DNA of 39,163 nucleotides from Stomatobaculum sp. (lineage in GTDB: Bacteria; Bacillota_A; Clostridia; Lachnospirales; Lachnospiraceae), in NCBI GenBank assembly GCA_017449925.1, contig JAFSYO010000090.1:1-39163 (forward strand), given 5' to 3'. Both the position numbers and the translations under genes were made by a program. Positions 25,771 to 34,351 of the stretch are shown here, piece after piece (within the stretch, counting starts at the first letter, position 1; each line of letters begins with the position of its first letter). The notes beneath the pieces were generated by a model. That model had not been told where the DNA came from. It saw only the letters and a list, made by a program, of their open reading frames with translations, and did no database searches.

Positions 25771-27239
25771 ATCACAGGATCGTAGCAAAATATATGGGCT
25801 ACATCATGCTGGTGGAAGGCCTCTTCATGATCCCTTCCGTGTTCGTGTCCCTGTGGTTCGGGGAGCCGGACACGGTGAGAGCGTTCCTGCCGGCCATAGC
25901 GATGCCTTTGCTCGGAGGCTTTGCCCTCTCCAGACTGAAGACCCATGAAAGTATTTCTATGGGCGAAGGATTTGTGATCTGTTCCCTCGGCTGGATCGTG
26001 ATGTCCTTCTTCGGAGCACTTCCGTTTTATATCAGCCGGCGCATCCCGCATTTTATCGACTGCTGGTTCGAGACAGTCTCCGGCTTTACCACGACGGGAT
26101 CCACGATCCTTACGGATGTGGAGGCTATGCCCTTCGGCCTGCTCTACTGGAGAAGTTTCACCCACTGGATCGGCGGTATGGGTGTCCTGGTGTTCCTGCT
26201 GGCAATCGTGCCTTTGTCCAAGGGCAACGGCGAGTTCTTTAACCTGATGAAGGCGGAGAGCCCCGGTCCTTCGGTGGGCAAGATCCGGCCGAAGATCAGC
26301 GAGACGGCAAAGATCACCTACGGGATCTATCTGGGACTGACTGTCACGGAATGCCTGTTCCTTCTTGCGGGGGGAATGCCGCTTTTTGACGCGGTGGTGA
26401 CCTCCTTCGGAACCGCCGGCACCGGCGGCTTCGGCATTAAGAACAACAGCATCGCATTCTACACCAGCCAGTACCTGCAGATGACCATCGCTGTTTTCAT
26501 GGCGCTTTTCGGCGTGAACTTCAGCATCTACTATCTGCTGCTCACGAAGAAGATCCATGACGCCTTCGCAGACGAAGAGCTCCGCTGGTACTGGATCATC
26601 ATGATCGGCGGGACGCTCATGATCGGCATCAATATCCTTCCGATGTATGTGAACAACACGGGCCAGGCTTTCCGGGACAGCTTTTTTTCTGTGGCCTCGG
26701 TCATGACGACCACCGGTTTCGGCACGGCGGATTTTGACAAGTGGCCGGAATTCTCCCGCCACATGCTGCTCTTTATCATGTGCATCGGTGCGTCAGCCGG
26801 ATCCACCGGCGGCGGCATCAAGGTTTCCAGAGTCGTGCTTCTGATAAAACATCTGGGATGCCAGATGAGGAGGATGATCAATCCGCGGAAGATGAGCATC
26901 GTCCGCATGAACGGCCGCAGAGTGGAGGATTCCGTCATGGTGGGCACCACGGCGTATCTGACGGCCTACCTGATCATCATCATGGTCTCGGCCCTGATCA
27001 TCTCCTTCGAAGGGAAGGGCATGACAACGACGATCTCTGCTGTCATCGCCACCTTCAACAACATCGGCCCCGGCCTGGATGTTGTGGGTCCCACCGGCAA
27101 CTTCAGTTCTTTCAACGGCATTTCCAAATTTGTGATGTCGATGAACATGCTCCTGGGCCGTCTGGAGATATTCCCGATCATCTTCATGCTGTCGCCGGAT
27201 GTTTGGCGCAGAAAGAGCCTCCAGAAAAAGATGCAGTGA
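25767..27239 (+). CDS. trkH: Trk potassium uptake channel subunit TrkH
   Basis: A 490-residue membrane protein of the TrkH/KtrB family, longer at the N-terminus than KtrB, as in TrkH. The selectivity loops of the four pseudo-repeats are visible in order: SGFTTTGSTIL, GTAGTGGFGIKN, MTTTGFGTADF and FNNIGPGLD. The conserved basic membrane segment before the last repeats contains ASAGSTGGGIK. It takes up potassium with TrkA. A terminator follows. Confidence 0.95.
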   Translation: MNHRIVAKYMGYIMLVEGLFMIPSVFVSLWFGEPDTVRAFLPAIAMPLLGGFALSRLKTHESISMGEGFVICSLGWIVMSFFGALPFYISRRIPHFIDCWFETVSGFTTTGSTILTDVEAMPFGLLYWRSFTHWIGGMGVLVFLLAIVPLSKGNGEFFNLMKAESPGPSVGKIRPKISETAKITYGIYLGLTVTECLFLLAGGMPLFDAVVTSFGTAGTGGFGIKNNSIAFYTSQYLQMTIAVFMALFGVNFSIYYLLLTKKIHDAFADEELRWYWIIMIGGTLMIGINILPMYVNNTGQAFRDSFFSVASVMTTTGFGTADFDKWPEFSRHMLLFIMCIGASAGSTGGGIKVSRVVLLIKHLGCQMRRMINPRKMSIVRMNGRRVEDSVMVGTTAYLTAYLIIIMVSALIISFEGKGMTTTISAVIATFNNIGPGLDVVGPTGNFSSFNGISKFVMSMNMLLGRLEIFPIIFMLSPDVWRRKSLQKKMQ

Positions 27240-27249
27240 CGAATGACGG

Positions 27250-27276
27250 AAATCCCCGGATTTATCCGGGGATTTT
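27250..27276 (+). terminator. Terminator after trkH
   Basis: An 11-bp perfect stem (27250-27260 with 27265-27275) closes a TTTA loop, starting ten bases after the trkH stop. The T-run is short (27273-27276), so termination may be partial. Confidence 0.75.
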
Positions 27277-27387
27277 CGTGGTTTCTGTGTATTGCCGATT
27301 ATTTTGAAATGTGTTAAAAAGGAAGGTGTTTTTATAAAAAGGCAGCCGGCGCCCGAAGACCGGCAGAAAAAAGGGAGGAAATATATA

Positions 27388-28686
27388 ATGATGAAAAAGG
27401 CACTGAGCTTACTTTGTGCTGCTTCCATGGCGGGTATGCTTCTGGCCGGCTGCGGCGGTTCCGGTTCCACCACGACTGCGGCTGCGACCACAGCTGCTGC
27501 TGCCGAGACCAAGGCTGAGGAGACCAAGGCGGAAGAGAGCAAGGCAGAAGAGACCACAGCCGAGGAGACCAAGGCAGCGGAAGCCGCAGGCGAGGGCATT
27601 GCCAAGGAAGACATGAAGGTCGGCATCATCTTCATCGGTGATGAGAACGAAGGTTATTCCGCGTCCCACATCAACGGCATCAAGGCTGCAGCTGAGAAGC
27701 TGGGTCTTTCCGAGGACCAGGTCATCATGAAGACCAACATCGGTGAGGACGAGTCCTGCCTGGACGCTGCAGAGGATCTTGCGGCGGACGGCTGCCAGCT
27801 GATCTTCGCGACCAGCTTCGGCCATGAGTCCTATCTGATGGAGGCTGCCCAGAACCATCCGGAGCTGACCTTTGCTCACGCTACCGGCTATCAGGCTGCC
27901 ATGTCCGGCCTGGACAACTTCTCCAACTACTTTGACAACATCTATGAGGCACGTTATGTGTCCGGCGTTGTCGCAGGCATGAAGCTGAAAGAGATGATCG
28001 ACGGCGGTGAGCTTTCTGCTGCAGACGCTAAGATCGGCTATGTCGGCGCTTATCCCTACGCTGAGGTTATTTCCGGCTTCACCGCGTTCTTCCTGGGCGT
28101 GCGTTCCGAGGTTCCGGAAGCTACCATGAAGGTCCTGTACACCAACAGCTGGGCTGATCCGGCTGCTGAGGCCGAGACCGCGAAGCAGCTGATCTCTGAC
28201 GGCTGTGTCCTGATCTCCCAGCACGCTGATACCACCGGTGCTCCGACTGCCTGCCAGGAAGAGGGCATCCCCTGTGTCGGCTACAATGTCTCCATGCTGA
28301 GCGTTGCTCCGGACGTTGCGCTTACCTCCCCGACCAACAACTGGGAAGTCTACTATGAGGAAGCCATCCAGCACGTTATGAACGGCGAGAAGCTGCCGGT
28401 CGACTGGTCCAAGGGCTTTGATGTCGACGCAGTCCGCATCACCGAGCTTGGAAGCTCTGTCGCAGAGGGAACCGAAGCGAAGGTCGAGGAAGTGAAGAAG
28501 GCCATCATGGATGGATCTCTCCATGTTTTCGATACCAGCACCTTCACTGTTGACGGAAAGAACCTGGATACCTACGCTCCGAACGGCGTCGAGTACATTT
28601 CCGACGGCTATTTCCACGAGTCCGAGGTCATTTCCGCTCCGGCATTTGATATGACCATCGACGGCATCGAGTCCGTGACGAACTAA
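27388..28686 (+). CDS. BMP-family nucleoside-binding lipoprotein
   Basis: A 432-residue lipoprotein from the ATG at 27388 (AAGGGAGG nine bases upstream), with lipobox LLAGC (Cys22). A repetitive Ala/Glu/Lys/Thr linker covers about residues 26-66, with units such as AEETKAEESKAEETTAEE. The BMP/PnrA domain begins at MKVGIIFIGDENEGYSASH and continues with AEDLAADGCQLIFATSFGHE. The family binds purine nucleosides, and the downstream ATPase and two permeases match the B. subtilis guanosine transporter NupNOPQ. Alanine codons here favour GCT, unlike its neighbours, as expected for a highly expressed gene. The exact ligand is inferred. Confidence 0.9.
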   Translation: MMKKALSLLCAASMAGMLLAGCGGSGSTTTAAATTAAAAETKAEETKAEESKAEETTAEETKAAEAAGEGIAKEDMKVGIIFIGDENEGYSASHINGIKAAAEKLGLSEDQVIMKTNIGEDESCLDAAEDLAADGCQLIFATSFGHESYLMEAAQNHPELTFAHATGYQAAMSGLDNFSNYFDNIYEARYVSGVVAGMKLKEMIDGGELSAADAKIGYVGAYPYAEVISGFTAFFLGVRSEVPEATMKVLYTNSWADPAAEAETAKQLISDGCVLISQHADTTGAPTACQEEGIPCVGYNVSMLSVAPDVALTSPTNNWEVYYEEAIQHVMNGEKLPVDWSKGFDVDAVRITELGSSVAEGTEAKVEEVKKAIMDGSLHVFDTSTFTVDGKNLDTYAPNGVEYISDGYFHESEVISAPAFDMTIDGIESVTN

Positions 28687-28708
28687 ACAGAATCCAGTAT
28701 TTTTCGAA

Positions 28709-28743
28709 GGATCCGGAAGTTCATGCTTCCGGATTCTTTTTTT
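28709..28743 (+). terminator. Strong terminator between the binding-protein and ATPase genes
   Basis: An 11-bp stem (28709-28719 with 28726-28736, one G-T wobble) is followed by seven T (28737-28743). It lies inside an otherwise complete transporter operon, which suggests the lipoprotein mRNA is made in excess over the membrane parts. Confidence 0.88.
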
Positions 28744-28752
28744 GGACTATTG

Positions 28753-28772
28753 TGTTATAATGTGATATCACA
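28753..28772 (+). promoter_or_regulatory. Internal promoter with 12-bp palindrome over the start site
   Basis: TGTTATAAT (28753-28761) is an extended -10 element directly behind the terminator. The perfect palindrome TGTGATATCACA occupies 28761-28772, where transcription would start, and so looks like an operator. Downstream, CAG-CA-CCCC (28773-28781) can pair with GGGGCTG (28805-28811), and the loop contains the very stable mini-hairpin sequence GCGAAGC. The gene start at 28838 is a GTG with GGAGG at 28824-28828. Confidence 0.55.
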
Positions 28773-28837
28773 CAGCACCCCGAGCCGCGAAGCGACCCGA
28801 GTCAGGGGCTGGATAAATAATCTGGAGGAACTGCGGC

Positions 28838-30376
28838 GTGGAACATAAAAATGCCATTGAATTCCGCAATGTGTCGAAGCGTTTCGGCGAGGTGGTCGCC
28901 AATGACCGCATCAACCTGACGCTCCGTCAAGGCGAGATCCTGTCGATCCTGGGCGAGAACGGAAGCGGAAAAACGACGCTGATGAATATGCTCTCCGGTA
29001 TTTATTTTCCGGACGAAGGCCATATCCTTGTCAACGGGGAAGAAGTTACGATCCGCTCTCCGAAGGACGCCTTTGCGCTGAAGATCGGAATGATCCATCA
29101 GCATTTCAAGCTGATCCCGGTGCTCACCGCGGCAGAGAACATCATTCTCGGCCTGGAAGGCAAAGGACGCCTTAACATGAAGGAAGTGGAGTCCAATGTC
29201 AAACAGCTGGTGGATAAATACGGTTTTCGTCTGGATCCGTCGGAGAAGGTCTACAGCATGTCCGTCTCCCAGAAACAGACGGTGGAGATCATCAAGGTCC
29301 TGTACCGCGGGGCGGATATCCTGATCCTGGACGAGCCGACGGCGGTGCTGACGCCCCAGGAGACGGAGCGCCTGTTCGACGTGCTCCGGAACATGAGGGA
29401 AGACGGAAAGTCCATCATCATTATCACCCATAAACTGAACGAAGTGCTGGAGATCTCCGACCGCGTGGCGATCCTCCGCAAAGGAAAATACATCGGCACC
29501 ATCGACACCGCAAAGGCGACCGTCTCCAACCTGACGGAGATGATGGTGGGCCAGAAGGTGGACCTGGATATCCACAGGACCGAGCCTGTCAACCTGAAGG
29601 ACCGCCTTGTCGTGGACAACGTGAGCTGTGTGAACGCGGAAGGAACCACGGTCCTGAACAAAGTGAGCTTTACTCTCCGGAGCGGAGAGATCCTCGGCAT
29701 CGCCGGTATTTCCGGCAACGGCCAGAAGGAGCTTCTGGAGAGCATCGCCGGTCTGCAGGAGCATGACGGGACCATCCTTTATCTGGACGATGATGGGCAG
29801 CGTAAAGACCTGAAGGGCATGACGCCTCTGCAGATCGAGGAGCTGGGCGTCCGTCTGGCCTTTGTGCCGGAAGACCGTCTCGGCATGGGCCTGGTAGGAA
29901 GCATGGACCTGACGGACAATGTCATGCTGCGTTCCTACAGACACGGAAATTCCTTCATGACAGACCGCAAGGCGCCCAGGACCCAGGCGGAAGAGATCGT
30001 CCGGGACCTGGAAGTGGTGACGCCGGGCGTGGAGACCCCCATCGGGCGGCTGTCCGGAGGAAATGTGCAGAAGGTCCTGGTGGGGCGCGAGATCGCCGGA
30101 AAACCGAAGGTGATGATGGCAGCCTACCCGGTGCGCGGCCTGGACATCAACTCTTCCTATCTGATCTACAATCTTCTCAGCGCGCAGAAGGAACACGGCG
30201 CCGCCGTGATCTGCGTGGGAGAGGATCTGGACGTTCTGCTGGCGCTCTGCGACAGGATCCTGGTGCTCCAGGGAGGACGCGTGTCGGGCATCGTGGAAGC
30301 GCGCCACGCCTCCAAGGAGGAGCTGGGCCTGATGATGACAGGAACGGCAGGAAAGGAGAAGGAAGATGCAGAATAA
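28838..30376 (+). CDS. Nucleoside ABC transporter, double ATPase (NupO-like)
   Basis: A 512-residue protein with two ABC domains, started by GTG. Domain one is complete: Walker A GENGSGKTT (39-47), a signature SMSVSQKQ (about 140-147) and Walker B ILILDEPTA (161-169). Domain two has the degenerate Walker A GISGNGQKE, a clean signature LSGGNVQK and a changed Walker B VMMAAYPVRGLD without the usual glutamate, as is normal for BMP-linked sugar/nucleoside ATPases. It powers uptake through the two permeases that follow. The next gene overlaps it by 11 bases. Confidence 0.93.
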   Translation: MEHKNAIEFRNVSKRFGEVVANDRINLTLRQGEILSILGENGSGKTTLMNMLSGIYFPDEGHILVNGEEVTIRSPKDAFALKIGMIHQHFKLIPVLTAAENIILGLEGKGRLNMKEVESNVKQLVDKYGFRLDPSEKVYSMSVSQKQTVEIIKVLYRGADILILDEPTAVLTPQETERLFDVLRNMREDGKSIIIITHKLNEVLEISDRVAILRKGKYIGTIDTAKATVSNLTEMMVGQKVDLDIHRTEPVNLKDRLVVDNVSCVNAEGTTVLNKVSFTLRSGEILGIAGISGNGQKELLESIAGLQEHDGTILYLDDDGQRKDLKGMTPLQIEELGVRLAFVPEDRLGMGLVGSMDLTDNVMLRSYRHGNSFMTDRKAPRTQAEEIVRDLEVVTPGVETPIGRLSGGNVQKVLVGREIAGKPKVMMAAYPVRGLDINSSYLIYNLLSAQKEHGAAVICVGEDLDVLLALCDRILVLQGGRVSGIVEARHASKEELGLMMTGTAGKEKEDAE

Positions 30377-31469
30377 AGAACCTCTTTTCCGCATGGTAAA
30401 ACGAGGGCAGATCAGCTTCGCGATGATCGCCGCCATCCACATGGCGGCCCTGCTCATGGCATTAGTGGTCTGTGCCCTGGTCATCGTACTTGTGACGGGA
30501 GTCAATCCCTTAAGCGTTTATGCGGCGGTCTATGAAGGCGCCATGGGCAATGCGCGCCGTTTCTGGGTCACGGTACGCGAGACGGTGATCCTGATGCTGA
30601 TCGCCGTGGGCCTGACACCCGCCTTCCGCATGCGATTCTGGAATATCGGCGCAGAGGGACAGATCCTGATGGGAGGAATGACCAGCGCCGCACTGATGAT
30701 CTACTGCGGGGACAAGCTTCCCGGATTCGTACTCATCGCTGCCATGCTGGTGTGCAGTATTCTCGCGGGAATGATCTGGGGCCTGGTGCCTGCGTGGTTC
30801 AAGGCGAAATACAATACCAACGAGACTCTGTTCACGCTGATGATGAACTATGTCGCCATGCAGCTGGTGACCTTCGCCATCTGCTTCTGGGAGAATCCGA
30901 AGGGGTCGAACACCATCGGAACCATCAACCAGAAGACCCATTACGGCTGGTTCCCGTCCATCGGCGCTGAAAAGTTCGCAGGACGGCAGTACCTGTTCAG
31001 CTGCTTTATCGTCGCGCTGGTGACGGTCCTGGTTTTCTTCTACCTCCGCCGGAGCAAACAGGGCTTTGAGATCGCCGTCGTGGGTTCCAGCCAGAACACG
31101 GCGCGCTATGCCGGCATCAACGTGAAGACCGTCATTCTCCGCACCATGGCCATCAGCGGCGCTATCTGCGGACTGGCGGGAGCGGTGATCGTCGGCGGCT
31201 CCAGCCACACGCTGTCCACCAGCACTGCCAACGGACGCGGCTTCACAGCCATCATCGTCGCCTGGATGTCGAACTTCAACCCGCTGTTCATGCTGCTGAT
31301 CTCGATGCTTCTCATTTTCATGCAGCAGGGTTCCATCCAGATCGCTTCCCAGTACAAGCTGAATGAAAGCTTCTCCGATATCATCATCGGCATCATTTTG
31401 TTTTTCCTGATCGGCTGTGAGTTCTTCGTGCGCTACAAGCTGGAGTTCCGGAAGAAGGAGGCGTTATGA
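30366..31469 (+). CDS. Nucleoside ABC transporter permease (NupP-like)
   Basis: A 367-residue inner-membrane protein with about eight to ten helices and a short basic N-terminal tail. The family segment FRMRFWNIGAEGQILMGG is clear, as are KAKYNTNETLFTLMMNYVA and the late GLAGAVIVGGSS. This is the BPD_transp_2 permease type used by BMP-linked nucleoside importers. It starts inside the ATPase gene and overlaps the second permease gene by ATGA. Confidence 0.93.
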   Translation: MQNKEPLFRMVKRGQISFAMIAAIHMAALLMALVVCALVIVLVTGVNPLSVYAAVYEGAMGNARRFWVTVRETVILMLIAVGLTPAFRMRFWNIGAEGQILMGGMTSAALMIYCGDKLPGFVLIAAMLVCSILAGMIWGLVPAWFKAKYNTNETLFTLMMNYVAMQLVTFAICFWENPKGSNTIGTINQKTHYGWFPSIGAEKFAGRQYLFSCFIVALVTVLVFFYLRRSKQGFEIAVVGSSQNTARYAGINVKTVILRTMAISGAICGLAGAVIVGGSSHTLSTSTANGRGFTAIIVAWMSNFNPLFMLLISMLLIFMQQGSIQIASQYKLNESFSDIIIGIILFFLIGCEFFVRYKLEFRKKEAL

Positions 31470-32449
31470 CAGTCATACTCACATTTATCCAGAGAGCCAT
31501 TATGCAGGGGATCCCGATCCTTTACGGCGCCTCCGGTGAGATCCTGACAGAGAAGTCCGGAAACCTGAACCTCGGTATTCCCGGAATCATGTACATGGGC
31601 GGTGTGTCGGGCCTGATCGCCGCGTTCCTTTACGAAAAAGCGGCGGGAGAAAACACCGTCGGAGCCATCGGGCTGGTGCTCTCTCTTTTGTTCGCGATCC
31701 TGGTGGCAATGCTGGGGGGGCTGATCTACAGCATCCTGACGGTAACACTTCGGTCCAACCAGAACGTGGTCGGTCTTTCTCTGACCACCTTCGGCGTGGG
31801 CTTCGGCAACTTTTTCGGCGGCTCCCTGTCCCAGATGGCAGGCGGCGTGGGCCAGATCTCCGTGAAGAACACGGCGGCGGCCTACCGTGCGCCGGTACCG
31901 GGTCTTTCGCAGATCCCGGTGATCGGGAAGGTCCTGTTTTCCTACGGGTTCCTGACCTATCTGGCTTTTATCATCGCTGTCGTGATGACCTGGTTCCTGC
32001 TCAAGACCAGGAAGGGACTGAACCTGAGGGCAGTGGGAGAGGACGCGGCCACGGCAGACGCCGCAGGTATCGACATCGCCCGCTATAAATACACAGCCAC
32101 CATCATCGGCGCCGGTATCGCCGGCCTCGGAGGCCTGTATTTCGTCATGGAATACCTGGGCGGCACCTGGGGCAACAACAGCTTCGGCGACCGCGGCTGG
32201 CTGGCAGTGGCACTGGTCATCCTTTCCATCTGGAACGCGACCAACGCCATCTGGGGAGCCATTCTCTTCGGCGGCCTGTATATCCTGTACCTTTACATTC
32301 CGGGCCTGTCCAGGTCGTCCCAGGAGATCTTCAAGATGATGCCCTATGTCGTGACGATCCTGGTGCTGATCTTCACCAGCCGGAAGAACCGTCCGGAGGA
32401 TCAGCCCCCGGCAAACCTCGGCCTGAGCTATTTCCGCGAGGAACGTTGA
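31466..32449 (+). CDS. Nucleoside ABC transporter permease (NupQ-like)
   Basis: A 327-residue second permease of the same type, with EKSGNLNLGIPGIMYMGG, the cytoplasmic coupling region AVGEDAATADAAGIDI and the conserved GDRGWLAVALVILS. It pairs with the preceding permease to form the membrane channel. The ATGA overlap at 31466-31469 indicates coupled translation. It is the last gene of the transporter operon. Confidence 0.93.
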   Translation: MTVILTFIQRAIMQGIPILYGASGEILTEKSGNLNLGIPGIMYMGGVSGLIAAFLYEKAAGENTVGAIGLVLSLLFAILVAMLGGLIYSILTVTLRSNQNVVGLSLTTFGVGFGNFFGGSLSQMAGGVGQISVKNTAAAYRAPVPGLSQIPVIGKVLFSYGFLTYLAFIIAVVMTWFLLKTRKGLNLRAVGEDAATADAAGIDIARYKYTATIIGAGIAGLGGLYFVMEYLGGTWGNNSFGDRGWLAVALVILSIWNATNAIWGAILFGGLYILYLYIPGLSRSSQEIFKMMPYVVTILVLIFTSRKNRPEDQPPANLGLSYFREER

Positions 32450-32454
32450 TAAGT

Positions 32455-32477
32455 CTGTTTTTCTGTGAAAAACGCAG
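32455..32477 (+). other. Hairpin between permease and superoxide reductase genes
   Basis: GTTTTTC (32457-32463) pairs with GAAAAAC (32467-32473) over a TGT loop, extended by partial pairing outside. No T-run follows, so it is not a standard terminator. A TATATA at 32484-32489 might be a -10 box for the next gene. Confidence 0.35.
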
Positions 32478-32531
32478 AGCAGATATATAGATGCAGCAAG
32501 GAGTCATTCAAACCAAAGGAGGTATTGAACA

Positions 32532-32915
32532 ATGGCAAAAACTTTATTTTACCGCTGCGCAGCATGTGGAAACTTTGTGATGATGATCGGGGAGAAAACT
32601 GCCTGCACGCCGAAGTGCTGCGGCGAGACGATGGAGTATCTTGAGCCGGGCAAGACGGACGGCGCAAGAGAAAAACACATCCCGGACGTGAAGATCGAAG
32701 GGGATAAGGTCCTGGTCCAGGTCGGTTCCGTCGCGCATCCCATGCTGGACGCTCACTATATTGAGTTTATTTGTCTTGAGACTGAGAACGGCGTGCAGAT
32801 CAAGTATCTGAAGCCCGGCCAGGAGCCGAAGGCGGAGTTCAGCCTGAATGGCGAAAAGCCCGTGGCGGTCTATGAGTACTGCAACCTCCACGGACTTTGG
32901 GTGAATGAACTGTAA
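32532..32915 (+). CDS. Desulfoferrodoxin (two-iron superoxide reductase)
   Basis: A 127-residue cytosolic enzyme that reduces superoxide to peroxide in anaerobes. The N-terminal desulforedoxin-type iron site is complete: Cys9, Cys12, Cys29 and Cys30. The catalytic iron site is also complete: His49, His69, His75 and His120, plus Cys117 in YCNLHG, and Lys48 of the EKHIP loop is present. AAAGGAGG lies nine bases before the ATG. It is convergent with the CapA-like gene, with only nine bases between the stops and no clear terminator. Confidence 0.96.
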   Translation: MAKTLFYRCAACGNFVMMIGEKTACTPKCCGETMEYLEPGKTDGAREKHIPDVKIEGDKVLVQVGSVAHPMLDAHYIEFICLETENGVQIKYLKPGQEPKAEFSLNGEKPVAVYEYCNLHGLWVNEL

Positions 32916-32924
32916 GCTGGACGG

Positions 32925-34226
32925 TCAGGGGAGAGAAATGACCCCGTCATCGTCGATCTGAACATCGGAAGAGAGGTTTCTCATGTATTTGAGGAGCCTC
33001 TCTTTTTCGCTGCCGGAAAGAGTGAAGACTTTCATATTCCGGCACTGCATTGGGACGAACCGCAGGGTCTCGAGCCGTTTTTCCGAGGGGCGGAAGACGG
33101 CCTGGATCACCCCGGTGTCATAGGTGCCGGAGTGGAAGAGGTAGTTTCCAAGGCTGTAGACCACGGGAACAGTCCCGACACGGCCGATGGTCTGCAGCAC
33201 ATGGGGATGTCCCCCGATGATAAGGTCCGCGCCGGCTTCCGCTGCGCCGCGGGACAAGGTGAGCTGTTTTTCGTTCGGCGTGGACTTCCCCTCAGATCCC
33301 CAGTGCAGGATGGCGATGCAGAAGTCCGACTGTTCTTTTGCTTTCCGGACAGCTTCGTAAAGCATTTCCGGGCGGTAACAGTCAAAGGTCCCGGACTTTC
33401 CTTCCCCGGCGCACTGGGCAGGCGGATTCGCGTTGAAAAGGATGGACTCTGCGTTGACGACAGAGATCCGGAACCCGCCGATGGTATAGACAGCAGGGCG
33501 CGACGCTTCTTCCAGATCCTTTCCGGCCCCGATCCAGGGAACGCCGACGGCTTTCAGCGCGTCCAGGGTATCCAGAAGCCCTTCCTCGCCGTAATCATAG
33601 GTGTGGTTGTTCCCAAGAGTCACCAGATCGGCCCCCATATCCGTAAGTATCCGGGCGTGGGCAGGATCGGCGCGGAAATTGTATTGTTTGGAGACAGCAG
33701 TGCCGCGGGTGGTGTAGGCAAATTCGTTGTTCACAATGAAGAGGTCAGCGTCCCGCATGATGGCAAGAGTCTCTTCGTCGAAGCTTCCTTCAGCTCCCCG
33801 CTTTGTAAGGGCGTCTCCGGCGGCGTAACCCGGATCCATCAGAATATCTCCGGCGAAGGTAATGGTGAAGGTGCCGTCAGGTGCGGGGACAGAAGGAGCT
33901 GTTTCGCCGGAGGAAGAAGCCGTGCCGGAGGAGGAAGCTGCCTCGGAGGAAGCCGCTGCGTCTTCGGTTTTTGAACTGTCAGAGGCGTTCTGATCGTCCA
34001 CCGTGTCGGTGACTACCGTGATGACCGGCACTTCTTTCTGAGACGTGCCGGCCCCGGCGGAAGAGGTTTCGGAGACGGCAGTTTCACCGGAAGTAGCCGC
34101 AGAAGTTTCTGAAACCGCGGTGCCTTGGGAAGAACTGCCGCAGGCAGCAAGTGAAAGAAACGCGGCGGAAAGGATCAGGCAGCGAAAGAATCTTCTTGTT
34201 CGAATGGAAACCGGGAGTTTTAACAT
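32925..34226 (-). CDS. CapA-family (PGA_cap metallophosphoesterase-like) lipoprotein
   Basis: A 433-residue lipoprotein with lipobox LSLAAC (Cys29) and a long Ser/Thr/Ala/Glu-rich linker (about residues 30-115), probably a spacer through the cell wall. The catalytic-fold domain then shows TFAGDILMDPG, NNEFAYT, TLGNNHTYDYG, ILHWGSEG, GGHPHVLQ and YSLGNYLF, the metal-binding series of the CapA/PGA_cap family. CapA helps make poly-gamma-glutamate in Bacillus, but no capB or capC is nearby, so that role is not supported here. An AGGAGA site precedes the ATG. Confidence 0.87.
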   Translation of the reverse strand: MLKLPVSIRTRRFFRCLILSAAFLSLAACGSSSQGTAVSETSAATSGETAVSETSSAGAGTSQKEVPVITVVTDTVDDQNASDSSKTEDAAASSEAASSSGTASSSGETAPSVPAPDGTFTITFAGDILMDPGYAAGDALTKRGAEGSFDEETLAIMRDADLFIVNNEFAYTTRGTAVSKQYNFRADPAHARILTDMGADLVTLGNNHTYDYGEEGLLDTLDALKAVGVPWIGAGKDLEEASRPAVYTIGGFRISVVNAESILFNANPPAQCAGEGKSGTFDCYRPEMLYEAVRKAKEQSDFCIAILHWGSEGKSTPNEKQLTLSRGAAEAGADLIIGGHPHVLQTIGRVGTVPVVYSLGNYLFHSGTYDTGVIQAVFRPSEKRLETLRFVPMQCRNMKVFTLSGSEKERLLKYMRNLSSDVQIDDDGVISLP

Positions 34227-34255
34227 GGTTCTCCTCTGTATTTTCTGTTATGATA

Positions 34256-34285
34256 TTGATGAACGAAGTCCTGAATGAGTATTAT
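34256..34285 (+). promoter_or_regulatory. Predicted promoter of the secreted Gly/Tyr-rich protein gene
   Basis: TTGATG (34256-34261) and TATTAT (34280-34285) are 18 bases apart; TATAAA at 34283-34288 is an alternative -10. The gene starts about 65 bases downstream. Confidence 0.4.
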
Positions 34286-34351
34286 AAATACGCGAAAAGC
34301 TGAGTACGCATGAACTTTTCACCAGTATATCAGAATCTTTGGGAGGAATAA

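Noticed and set aside
27472..27590. Possible tandem repeat or mobile sequence in the binding-protein gene
   Set aside because: It encodes the Ala/Glu/Lys/Thr lipoprotein linker; low complexity is normal for such spacers.
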